Assembly (NCBI GenBank): GCA_964344055.1
Contig: CAYFLT010000112.1
Coordinates: forward strand, 1-12,701
Direction of reading: 5' to 3'
Source of the DNA: OFTM10 sp964344055
GTDB lineage: Bacteria; Actinomycetota; Acidimicrobiia; Acidimicrobiales; Aldehydirespiratoraceae
DNA: 12,701 nt
Shown here: positions 7,395-12,701 of the stretch, one piece after another
How the letters are laid out: every line of letters begins with the position of its first letter
Position numbering within the stretch: position 1 is the first letter of the stretch
Program-made: the position numbers and the translations under genes
Notes under the pieces: model-generated
Databases searched by the model: none
The model's input: the letters and a program-made list of their open reading frames with translations, nothing else
What the model was told of the DNA's origin: nothing

Positions 7395-8206
7395 AGCGGG
7401 GGAGTGAAGCGTCCGTCGACGGCGAGCCACCCACCGTCGACGAACATGATCGACCCGGTCACGAACGACGAGGCGGGAGAGGCCAGGTACACCACCGCAC
7501 CGGTCTGTTCCTGCGGGCTCGACCATCGACCGAGGGCGCTGATGTCGGCGTAGGCCTGGTACCACTCGGCATCGGCCTTGATCTGTTCGGTGAGCGGGGT
7601 CTCGACCACCCCGGGGCCGATTGCGTTGACGCGCACACCCTCTCCGGCGAGCTCGGCGGCGAGGGTCTTCACCAGGGCCACCGCCCCGGCCTTGGTGGCG
7701 GCGTACACGCCCTGACCGGGTTCGACGACCTGGGAGCGCACCGAGCTGAAGACGATGATCGATCCGCCGCCGCTTGCTGCCATGTGTCGGCCGGCCCCGC
7801 GCATCGCGTTGAAGGTGCCCTTGAGGTTGAGATCGAGGACTCGGGCGAACTCGTCCTCGGTGAGATCGAGTAGCGGCCGGCGGACGTTCACCGACGGGGT
7901 GATCACCGCCGTGTCGACCCGGCCGTCGGCGAAGAGCGCGTCGACGGAGTCAGGATCGGTGATGTCGACGATTCGGGCGAGCGCGTCGCCGCCGTCGTCG
8001 CGGATCCGGTCGGCCACGCCCGATGCGGCCTGCTCGTCGATGTCCGCGCAGAGGACGCGGGCGCCGTGGGCGGCCAGAGCCCACGCGGACGCCTCTCCGA
8101 TACCGGAGCCCGCGCCGATCACCGTCGCGGTGGTGCCGCCGAGATCGAACAGAGCGCGGTAGTCGGCGAGGGAGGTGATCCGGGGATCGTAGGCCCTTGC
8201 CGCCAC
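7391..8206 (-). CDS. short-chain dehydrogenase/reductase (SDR), NAD-type
   Basis: A 271-residue classical-length SDR, an alcohol/ketone oxidoreductase with a Rossmann fold. The cofactor motif GAGSGIG is at residues 31-37. Asp55 at the end of strand 2 favours NAD(H) over NADP(H). Asp81 in VDITD is the usual adenine-ring contact. The catalytic set is Asn127, Ser155, Tyr168 and Lys172 (YAATK). The NNAG motif after strand 4 is replaced by ITPSVN (102-107), which is unusual. The C-terminus has GPGVVETPL and the common VTGSIMFVDGG ending. About 20 extra residues precede strand 1. The start is GTG 8206, 13 bases after the stop of the sulfatase-like gene, with no strong Shine-Dalgarno, so translation may depend on readthrough from upstream. 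Its position suggests it oxidises an alcohol made or handled by the upstream gene product; that is inference. Confidence 0.9.
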   Translation of the reverse strand: MAARAYDPRITSLADYRALFDLGGTTATVIGAGSGIGEASAWALAAHGARVLCADIDEQAASGVADRIRDDGGDALARIVDITDPDSVDALFADGRVDTAVITPSVNVRRPLLDLTEDEFARVLDLNLKGTFNAMRGAGRHMAASGGGSIIVFSSVRSQVVEPGQGVYAATKAGAVALVKTLAAELAGEGVRVNAIGPGVVETPLTEQIKADAEWYQAYADISALGRWSSPQEQTGAVVYLASPASSFVTGSIMFVDGGWLAVDGRFTPPL

Positions 8207-8219
8207 TCGTGGCGATCCG

Positions 8220-9509
8220 TCAGCGGGCCGGGTGGCCGGCGGCGACTGCTCGGTAGTAGTTGGTCGACATGTAGGTCGGTGAGGCCTCCGCCAGAGCGGC
8301 GGCGATCTCGGCTTTGAGCGATTTCGCCTCCTGTACCTCCGGGATGTCGCTCTCGGCCATCGCGAGGAGGTCGATCACGTGAAGGGCCAACTGGGGCTGG
8401 TCGGCGGCGAGGTGTTCGCGGGCGGCGGTCAGCACCGCCTGCTTGTCGGTGATGGCGTCGAGCACGGCGGATGAGCTGTCTCGAACCGGCGCCGGGTGAA
8501 CCGACGTGATGTTGCGATCCCACCAACCCGCCTCGATCCGCCAGACCTCGCGGATGATGTAGTCGGCGCAGCCGTAGGTCTGGGGAAGCCAGGGCGAGTC
8601 CGCGAAGTGTGTGGGCAACTCGATGTCGTTCACCACGTCCTCGATCACCATGCCGGCGTTCATGCGGGAGAGGGTCTCGGCGCGCAGCCAGCGGAGGGCG
8701 TCGCGGACCGTCGTCAGCATGTCCTTGATCCTGTCGGCACCGACGATCTCGGGCCCGTACTCCCGGATCAGGATCTCGGCATCGAGTTCGAGGTAGCGGT
8801 CGAGTTGGTCGGCCCAGGCTCGCGGGTCCCGCGGGGATCGCAGCGGTGACCCGGCGTTGGGGAAGCTGCCGATGGTGGCGTTGGCGCCGTAGAGGATCCC
8901 GTCGTCGGGGAACCACAGTCCGGTGCCGTCGTCGGTTTCGGCATGGCAGTGGATGAGTTGGATCGTCCGTTCGGTCGGCAGGGTCAGCTCGTCGATGTAG
9001 GTGACGTCGGGGTCGACGAGCACCTCGAACATGTGGGTCCCCACGATGCTGTCGGTGGAGAACCCGAACTGCCACTCGGTCACACGCTCCAGGTACTCCT
9101 GGGTCTCCCGGTAGCGCCGGTACCGGAGTGGCAGGTTGCGGTGGGCGATGATGGTCGGCCGCTCGTCGCCTCGTCCGGCGCAGTGCTCGAGCCACGCTTC
9201 CACGCCGTGGTTGTAGGCGGTGTGGCCATGGCTGTAGACGATCCGGGTGATCGGCTCGTCGCTCACTCCACGGACCCTGGCGATCATGTTGGCCGCGTGA
9301 TCGCGGGCGATCCCGGTGTCGACCTGGAGGAGGCCGTCACCGGTGTCGACGGTGAGCGCGTTGCCGGTGCCGTACTGGATGTCCTGGAGCCACATGCCGT
9401 CCGCCACCTGACGGAACGGCAGTGCGGTACCGCCGCCTCCGGTGGCATTCGACTCGAACCAGTCGAGCGAGCCGTCGATCTGGTCGGTCTTCCTGCGTGA
9501 TGAACTCAT
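8220..9509 (-). CDS. alkylsulfatase-like metallo-beta-lactamase-fold protein with altered metal site
   Basis: A 429-residue protein with an N-terminal MBL fold (about 35-260) and a following helical region resembling the alkylsulfatase dimerisation domain of SdsA1/BDS1 proteins; REVWRIEAGWWDRN corresponds to the family's conserved R-x-x-Y/W-R-x-x-x-G-W-x-x-x-N pattern. Such enzymes hydrolyse alkyl sulfate esters to alcohol and sulfate with two zinc ions. The HxHxDH motif here reads HGHTAY (94-99): His94 and His96 are kept, but Asp is Ala98 and the next His is Tyr99. The later site CHAETDD (188-194) keeps His189 and Glu191, while the expected acidic ligand in the 'AEN' motif is Ala209 in YGANAT. 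It could therefore use one metal, use another chemistry, or be non-catalytic. No signal peptide. ATG 9509 opens the frame; CATGAT six bases before it may be a leaderless -10. It is first in a probable operon with the SDR. Confidence 0.8.
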   Translation of the reverse strand: MSSSRRKTDQIDGSLDWFESNATGGGGTALPFRQVADGMWLQDIQYGTGNALTVDTGDGLLQVDTGIARDHAANMIARVRGVSDEPITRIVYSHGHTAYNHGVEAWLEHCAGRGDERPTIIAHRNLPLRYRRYRETQEYLERVTEWQFGFSTDSIVGTHMFEVLVDPDVTYIDELTLPTERTIQLIHCHAETDDGTGLWFPDDGILYGANATIGSFPNAGSPLRSPRDPRAWADQLDRYLELDAEILIREYGPEIVGADRIKDMLTTVRDALRWLRAETLSRMNAGMVIEDVVNDIELPTHFADSPWLPQTYGCADYIIREVWRIEAGWWDRNITSVHPAPVRDSSSAVLDAITDKQAVLTAAREHLAADQPQLALHVIDLLAMAESDIPEVQEAKSLKAEIAAALAEASPTYMSTNYYRAVAAGHPAR

Positions 9510-9512
9510 CCG

Positions 9513-9523
9513 GGCATCATGCC
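9513..9523. repeat. short inverted repeat GGCAT-C-ATGCC before the sulfatase-like gene
   Basis: A perfect 5-bp inverted repeat with one central base, 3 bases upstream of ATG 9509. It overlaps the putative -10 CATGAT and lies inside the 104-base divergent promoter region. It could be an operator half, or chance at this length. Confidence 0.25.
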
Positions 9524-9601
9524 AAGCGTCGCGTTCGGGCGCGTCACCCGTGGCGTCGGTTTCGTGCGCAGGCCCGGCCGTGAGAGTCTGAGCGACCGAA
9601 C

Positions 9602-9609
9602 GAGGGGAG
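9602..9609 (+). promoter_or_regulatory. strong Shine-Dalgarno of the arylsulfotransferase-like gene
   Basis: GAGGGGAG ends 4 bases before ATG 9614. It is the clearest ribosome binding site in the window, in contrast to the leaderless-looking starts of several neighbours, and it fixes this start. Confidence 0.6.
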
Positions 9610-9613
9610 TCTC

Positions 9614-10828
9614 ATGGGGTGGTCCGTCAATCGGCCGACGGGGTTGACCTTTCATCGACCGGATCGGTCCACGAAGGGGTACACGCTGATCACACCGCTC
9701 AACGGCCGGAGCGCGTACCTGCTCGACATCGAGGGCCGTGTGGTGCACGAGTGGGTGTTCGAGACGATCGACCCCGGCTATGGGCGCCTGCTCGACAACG
9801 GGAACCTGTTGATGAGCGGGTCCGATGTCGACCTCCCCGACCCGCCTGAGGACGAGCCGACCAAACCGCCGCCCCCGTTGGAGCGCCACGTCACCCGGCT
9901 CGGCGGCTACAAGACGACCCTGCTCGAGGTCGATTGGGACGGCAACGTGGTGTGGTCCTATGTGAACCGATTCCAGCACCACGACTTCGTGCGGTTGCCG
10001 AACGGCAACACGATGGTGCCCGAATGGGTGGAGCTGCCCGAGGAACTCCACAAGGCGGTTCGGGGCGGGCACCGGCTGCCCCGGGAGCGACTGCCGCGGC
10101 TGCTGAGCGACGATCTCGTCGAGGTCGACCCTGACGGCACGGAGGTCCGGCGCATCCACGTCTGGCAGCTGCTCGACCCGGCGAAGGATCCGATCCACCC
10201 CACCAAACGTCGGTGGGAGTGGACCCACGTCAACAGCATCGACGTGAACGATGCCGGCGACATCGCCTTCTCGGCGCGGACCAACAACCGGGTGGGGGTG
10301 ATCGATGGCGCCACCGGCGAACTGCGGCTGAAGTTCACCGACACCCACGGCCAGCACCATGCGACCTGGGTGGGTGAGGACCACATCCAGGTGTTCGACA
10401 ACGGCGTCTCGAGTTCGCGGGTCGTCGAGATCGAGGTGAGCTCCGGGGAGGTGACGTGGAGCTACCAGGGCAATCCGGTGCACCAGTTCTTCAGCAACTA
10501 CATCTCCGGAGCCGAACGGCTCGATTCGGGCTCGGTGCTGGTCTGTGAAGGGGCGAGCGGACGGCTCTTCGAGGTCACGCGAGCGGAGGAGGTGGTGTGG
10601 GAATGGATCAATCCGTTCACCAACCACCGACGCAACGGAGATCTCGCCGTCACGCTGTATCGGGCCCACCGCTACGGTCCGGACCATCCGGCGTTGAGCG
10701 ACCGGGCGCTCGACCCCGAATCTTTCGGGAATCTNNNNNNNNNNGCCTGCTCTAGCGGTGGCGGAGCAAGTGTCGGGGACGGAACGGTGGGTGATGACAC
10801 GCCGATCGATCACTCTGGGTGGGAATGA
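9614..10828 (+). CDS. arylsulfotransferase (ASST)-family protein, 3' end crossed by a gap
   Basis: Coding support is strong for 373 residues up to the gap at 10735. ASST-family enzymes are six-bladed propellers that move a sulfuryl group from aryl sulfates to phenols via a sulfo-histidine, without PAPS. Motif order matches E. coli AssT: QHHDFVRLPNGN (His122/123, compare His252), HVNSID (His205 and Asn207, compare His356/Asn358), SARTNN (Arg222, compare Arg374) and GQHHATW (His248, compare sulfated His436), then VFDNG. These correspondences are by motif order, not computed alignment. E. coli AssT is periplasmic; this N-terminus (MGWSVNRPTG) has no signal peptide. The domain ends near YRAHRYGPDHPAL. 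After the gap the same frame reads a Gly/Ser-rich stretch to 10828 that does not look like the family, so the real stop may lie in or just after the gap. Divergent from the sulfatase-like gene. Confidence 0.82.
   Translation: MGWSVNRPTGLTFHRPDRSTKGYTLITPLNGRSAYLLDIEGRVVHEWVFETIDPGYGRLLDNGNLLMSGSDVDLPDPPEDEPTKPPPPLERHVTRLGGYKTTLLEVDWDGNVVWSYVNRFQHHDFVRLPNGNTMVPEWVELPEELHKAVRGGHRLPRERLPRLLSDDLVEVDPDGTEVRRIHVWQLLDPAKDPIHPTKRRWEWTHVNSIDVNDAGDIAFSARTNNRVGVIDGATGELRLKFTDTHGQHHATWVGEDHIQVFDNGVSSSRVVEIEVSSGEVTWSYQGNPVHQFFSNYISGAERLDSGSVLVCEGASGRLFEVTRAEEVVWEWINPFTNHRRNGDLAVTLYRAHRYGPDHPALSDRALDPESFGNXXXXACSSGGGASVGDGTVGDDTPIDHSGWE
10735..10744. other. assembly gap (10 N) at the 3' end of the ASST-like gene
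   Basis: Ten undetermined bases, same length as the first gap, so a fixed-size placeholder is likely. Just after it, CTGCTCTAG offers a stop in another frame, so the end of the upstream gene cannot be fixed from this sequence. Confidence 0.95.
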
Positions 10829-10851
10829 ACGATGATCGACCCACGCTGAGC

Positions 10852-10857
10852 TATATT
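10852..10857 (+). promoter_or_regulatory. putative -10 element (TATATT) of the STAS-like gene
   Basis: TATATT lies 8 bases before GTG 10866 and would give a leaderless or near-leaderless transcript. No convincing -35 or Shine-Dalgarno was found. Confidence 0.4.
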
Positions 10858-10865
10858 CGGCGCCC

Positions 10866-11276
10866 GTGGACGAGGGGTTGGCGGATCTGTCGGTCTCCCG
10901 GATCGGGAACCGGTTGCAGGCATCATTGGCGGGCACACCGCCGATCGACGCGTTCGTCGAGTGCATCCGCCAGATGGGGGAACTCGACGCGGACCGCACG
11001 GTCACCGAGGTCCTGATCGACTACACAGGCATCGGCCCGATCTCCTATGGCATCGAGGACGTCCATCGCTACACCAGGGCGGTTCGGCTCCACTTCAACC
11101 GCGGTCCGGAGGTTCGGGTCGGCGCCGCGGTGTCCGATGGATTCATGACCGGGTTCGGGGTGGCGTACCTGCAGGGGCGTTCGCTGTTCGGGGGACGCTC
11201 GGAGGAGCAGATGCCGAGGATGGAGTTCTTCGACGACACCGACTCGGCCGAGGCCTGGTTGGACGGCGGAAACTGA
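10866..11276 (+). CDS. small protein, SpoIIAA/STAS-like fold suspected
   Basis: A 136-residue soluble protein beginning at GTG 10866. The pattern of alternating strands and helices (SVSRIGNRLQASLAG, TVTEVLIDYTG, a helix with HRYTRAVRLHF, EVRVGAAVSDG) and the ending FFDDTDSAEAWLDGG resemble the SpoIIAA-like/STAS group, where a final 'F-x-D-x-x-x-A-x-x-WL' helix is common. No catalytic residues stand out. Members are thought to bind lipids or act as regulatory modules, but no specific role can be claimed. It is followed 38 bases later by an MBL-fold hydrolase on the same strand, which has its own putative -10, so the two may be separately transcribed. The fold assignment rests on sequence feel alone. 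Confidence 0.65.
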   Translation: MDEGLADLSVSRIGNRLQASLAGTPPIDAFVECIRQMGELDADRTVTEVLIDYTGIGPISYGIEDVHRYTRAVRLHFNRGPEVRVGAAVSDGFMTGFGVAYLQGRSLFGGRSEEQMPRMEFFDDTDSAEAWLDGGN

Positions 11277-11302
11277 GCAATCGCTCGCGGAAGTTGAACC
11301 AG

Positions 11303-11308
11303 TAGGGT
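11303..11308 (+). promoter_or_regulatory. putative leaderless -10 element (TAGGGT) of the MBL hydrolase
   Basis: TAGGGT ends 6 bases before ATG 11315, the same spacing and form as TAGGTT before ATG 2955. No Shine-Dalgarno is present in between. Confidence 0.4.
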
Positions 11309-11314
11309 CCCGGC

Positions 11315-12220
11315 ATGGTCGTTTCCTGGGGCGAAGACGCCCGTGCACTCACTCCCGCGGTCACCTCGCTCGGCGGCCCGTCGCTCGGTTCGTACCCGAG
11401 TGGGAACACCCTGATGATCCAGGGCTCGAGCGAGACCGTGGTCATCGACCCGTCGGTGACAGTGGTCGAGAAGGGCGGTGTCCCCCTCGATGTCGATGCG
11501 GTCATCAACAGCCACGGCCACGAGGATCACGTGGCCGGCAACGGGATGTTCCCCGACGCTCGAATCCACATCCACGAAGCCGACATCTCGGTGGCGCACG
11601 ACCTCGAAGGGCTGCTCACCGTGTTCGGATACAACACCGCCGAGCATCCGGAGATGGCGCTCCACTTCCAGGAGCAGTTCCACTACACGCCTCGACCGGA
11701 CGCCACCGGTTTCCATGACGGCCATGTCTGGGATCTCGGCGGGGTCACTGTCGAGGCGGTCCACCTGCCGGGCCACACCGCGGGGCACAGCGGCTTTCGG
11801 ATCTCCGGTGGGGTGTTCTACATCTCCGACATCGATCTCAGCGGCTTCGGCCCGTACTACGGCGACATCTGGAGCTCACTGGACGACTTCGAGCGCAGCA
11901 TGGAGATCGTGCGCGAGGAAGACGCCAGGTTCTACGTGACGTTCCATCACAAGGGAATCATCGAGGACCGCGCCACCTTCCTGGAGATGCTCGACGGTTT
12001 TGCGGCGGTGATCCCGCGCCGCCACGCGGCCATGGTCGAGTTCCTGAGCGAACCCCGCACAGTCGACGACATGGTGGCGCGGCGTTTCGTGTACCGCCCG
12101 AGCGACGACGTCGTGTTCGCCGAGAACGTCGAGCGCCGCACCGCCGAGCTCCATCTCGACCGCATGCTCGAACGGGGCGAAGCGGCCGAACTCGAACCCG
12201 GTCTGTACCGGGCCACCTGA
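11315..12220 (+). CDS. metallo-beta-lactamase-fold hydrolase with C-terminal helical domain
   Basis: A 301-residue MBL-fold protein with a complete di-metal site: His67, His69, Asp71 and His72 in SHGHEDHVAG, His154 in LPGHTAGHS, Asp172 in YISDIDL, and His211 or His212 in VTFHHKG as the last ligand. The C-terminal 90 residues (FLEMLDGFAAVIPRR onward) look like the winged-helix tail found in many MBL hydrolases. The family covers thioesters, lactones, phosphodiesters and other esters, so the substrate is unknown. No signal peptide, hence probably cytoplasmic. The intact metal site contrasts with the degenerate one in the MBL-fold protein at 8220-9509. It starts at ATG 11315, preceded by a leaderless-type -10. 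Confidence 0.88.
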   Translation: MVVSWGEDARALTPAVTSLGGPSLGSYPSGNTLMIQGSSETVVIDPSVTVVEKGGVPLDVDAVINSHGHEDHVAGNGMFPDARIHIHEADISVAHDLEGLLTVFGYNTAEHPEMALHFQEQFHYTPRPDATGFHDGHVWDLGGVTVEAVHLPGHTAGHSGFRISGGVFYISDIDLSGFGPYYGDIWSSLDDFERSMEIVREEDARFYVTFHHKGIIEDRATFLEMLDGFAAVIPRRHAAMVEFLSEPRTVDDMVARRFVYRPSDDVVFAENVERRTAELHLDRMLERGEAAELEPGLYRAT

Positions 12221-12245
12221 TCCGCGTCGGGTGTCTGCACTCGGA

Positions 12246-12276
12246 TTGGCACACACGAACACATGTTCGCTACACT
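12246..12276 (+). promoter_or_regulatory. LexA/SOS-type promoter
   Basis: CGAACACATGTTCG (12256-12269) matches the Gram-positive and actinobacterial LexA box CGAACRNRYGTTCG at every position: 5-bp arms CGAAC and GTTCG, centre ACAT. It lies between a TTGGCA -35 (12246-12251) and a TACACT -10 (12271-12276, starting one base after the box). LexA bound there would block RNA polymerase. The -35 to -10 spacing is 19 bases, a little long. The -10 is 7 bases before ATG 12284, giving a leaderless transcript. The match is seen directly; control by LexA is inferred from the consensus. Confidence 0.75.
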
Positions 12277-12283
12277 TCGGCCG

Positions 12284-12463
12284 ATGGAGCACTTCGACCG
12301 GGAGCACGAGATCGAACACCTCCGCCGCTCGCTCGCGATGCTCCCCGCCGGCTCCGATGCCCTGAAGCGGGAGGAGGCGATGGCGCTCCTGAGTCGCCTT
12401 CGCGACGTCACCGCCCGCCGCCGCCGGGTCGAGGACGGCCTCCGCTCGCTCCTCGAGGCCTGA
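12284..12463 (+). CDS. 59-residue SOS-controlled helical protein, unknown function
   Basis: I do not recognise this protein. It is highly charged (rich in Arg and Glu), lacks Cys and has no membrane segment or signal peptide. It looks like two amphipathic helices: residues 2-20, a turn PAGSDA (21-26), then residues 27-57 with an RRRR patch at 45-48. A helical hairpin or coiled coil that binds DNA, RNA or a partner protein is plausible. An ATG at 12263 is in frame but lies inside the SOS box and upstream of the -10, so the start must be ATG 12284. The SOS box suggests induction by DNA damage. Unlike the known SOS division inhibitors YneA and SidA it has no transmembrane helix. It converges on a hydrolase gene 34 bases away. 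Confidence 0.7.
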   Translation: MEHFDREHEIEHLRRSLAMLPAGSDALKREEAMALLSRLRDVTARRRRVEDGLRSLLEA

Positions 12464-12497
12464 CTGGCTCGGGCTGACCTCTTCGGGCCGGGCCTGT

Positions 12498-12701
12498 TCA
12501 GGTGGGCGGGGATGCGGCGTGGTCGGTGAAGCGGTCGGTCACCCAGTCGCGGCTGAGGGTGAAGATCTCGTCGGCGGCTTCGGCCATGAGATGGTCGGTC
12601 TCGGGGAACATCCGCACGTCGCCGCCTCCGGCGATCATCTGCACCATTGACGCCGCTCGCTGGAATTCCCCAGGGTTGCTCATCGAATTTCCCCACCCTG
12701 G
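12498..12701 (-). CDS. probable alpha/beta-hydrolase, C-terminal part (5' truncated at window edge)
   Basis: The frame is open from the window edge to the TGA at 12498-12500, about 67 codons. The segment GGDVRMFPETDHLMAEAADE resembles the last strand and catalytic-His loop of alpha/beta-hydrolases (His in ETDHLM), followed by the usual closing helix EIFTLSRDWVTDRF. An ATG at 12683 with GGGGA six bases upstream could be read as a start of a 61-residue protein. A lone C-terminal hydrolase piece is unlikely, so I treat the gene as continuing beyond the window. The substrate cannot be told, since the nucleophile region is missing. Confidence 0.55.
   Translation of the reverse strand, partial: PGWGNSMSNPGEFQRAASMVQMIAGGGDVRMFPETDHLMAEAADEIFTLSRDWVTDRFTDHAASPPT

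Noticed and set aside
9506..11005. 499-codon minus-strand open frame opposite the ASST-like gene
   Set aside because: Runs through the N gap and opposite a well-supported gene; no recognisable domain.
12263..12283. Upstream in-frame ATG adding seven residues to the small SOS-controlled protein
   Set aside because: This ATG lies inside the LexA box and upstream of the -10, so it would not be in the transcript.
12498..12683. A complete 61-residue small protein starting at ATG 12683
   Set aside because: The frame is open to the window edge and the sequence looks like the end of an alpha/beta-hydrolase, so a truncated larger gene is more likely.
1..12701. CRISPR arrays, tRNA/rRNA genes, insertion sequences, prophage or toxin-antitoxin signs
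   Set aside because: No spaced direct repeats, structural RNA signatures, transposase motifs or terminal inverted repeats were seen on either strand.

Overview
The window is GC-rich (about two thirds G+C by eye) and reads as a scaffold from a high-GC actinobacterium. Four things point that way: a DUF222-type HNH endonuclease, several genes with a TANNNT box only 6-8 bases before the start codon (leaderless style), a Gram-positive/actinobacterial SOS box, and mycobacterial-style metabolic families. A marine or soil member of the Acidimicrobiia would fit, but that placement is inference. Two runs of exactly ten N (2500-2509 and 10735-10744) look like scaffolding gaps; each falls inside or at the end of a gene.

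Layout. (1) 1-1010: 3' part of a DUF222/HNH endonuclease gene (+), convergent with (2) arsM (1125-2015, -), an arsenite S-adenosylmethionine methyltransferase. Its promoter holds an ArsR-like inverted repeat, but no arsR is visible. (3) Divergent from arsM: a 2-oxoglutarate/Fe(II) oxygenase of the aspartyl/asparaginyl beta-hydroxylase family (2167-2874, +, with a gap). (4) A 1068-residue multi-Asp-box (BNR/Vps10-type) beta-propeller protein (2955-6161, +), followed 2 bases later by an M20 metallopeptidase (6164-7384, +), a likely two-gene operon. (5) On the minus strand, an alkylsulfatase-like metallo-beta-lactamase-fold protein (8220-9509) followed by a short-chain dehydrogenase (7391-8206). 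(6) Divergent from these: an arylsulfotransferase-like propeller protein (9614-10828, +, with a gap near its 3' end). (7) A SpoIIAA/STAS-like small protein (10866-11276, +) and a canonical MBL-fold hydrolase (11315-12220, +). (8) A 59-residue helical protein of unknown function (12284-12463, +) whose promoter contains a perfect LexA/SOS box. (9) The C-terminal part of a probable alpha/beta-hydrolase (12498 to the window edge, -).

How the parts may work together. The divergent sulfotransferase and sulfatase-like/SDR genes could form a cytoplasmic sulfate-ester module: transfer or removal of sulfate, then oxidation of the alcohol. However, the sulfatase-like protein has lost several metal ligands, so its chemistry is open. 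The propeller plus M20 pair could be a protein or peptide-handling unit, but neither partner has an export signal. arsM is a stand-alone arsenic detoxification gene. The SOS-controlled small gene is the most novel item: the regulatory signal is very clear and the protein is unrecognised. I saw no rRNA, tRNA, CRISPR array, insertion sequence or prophage, and no gene-free stretch longer than about 150 bases.
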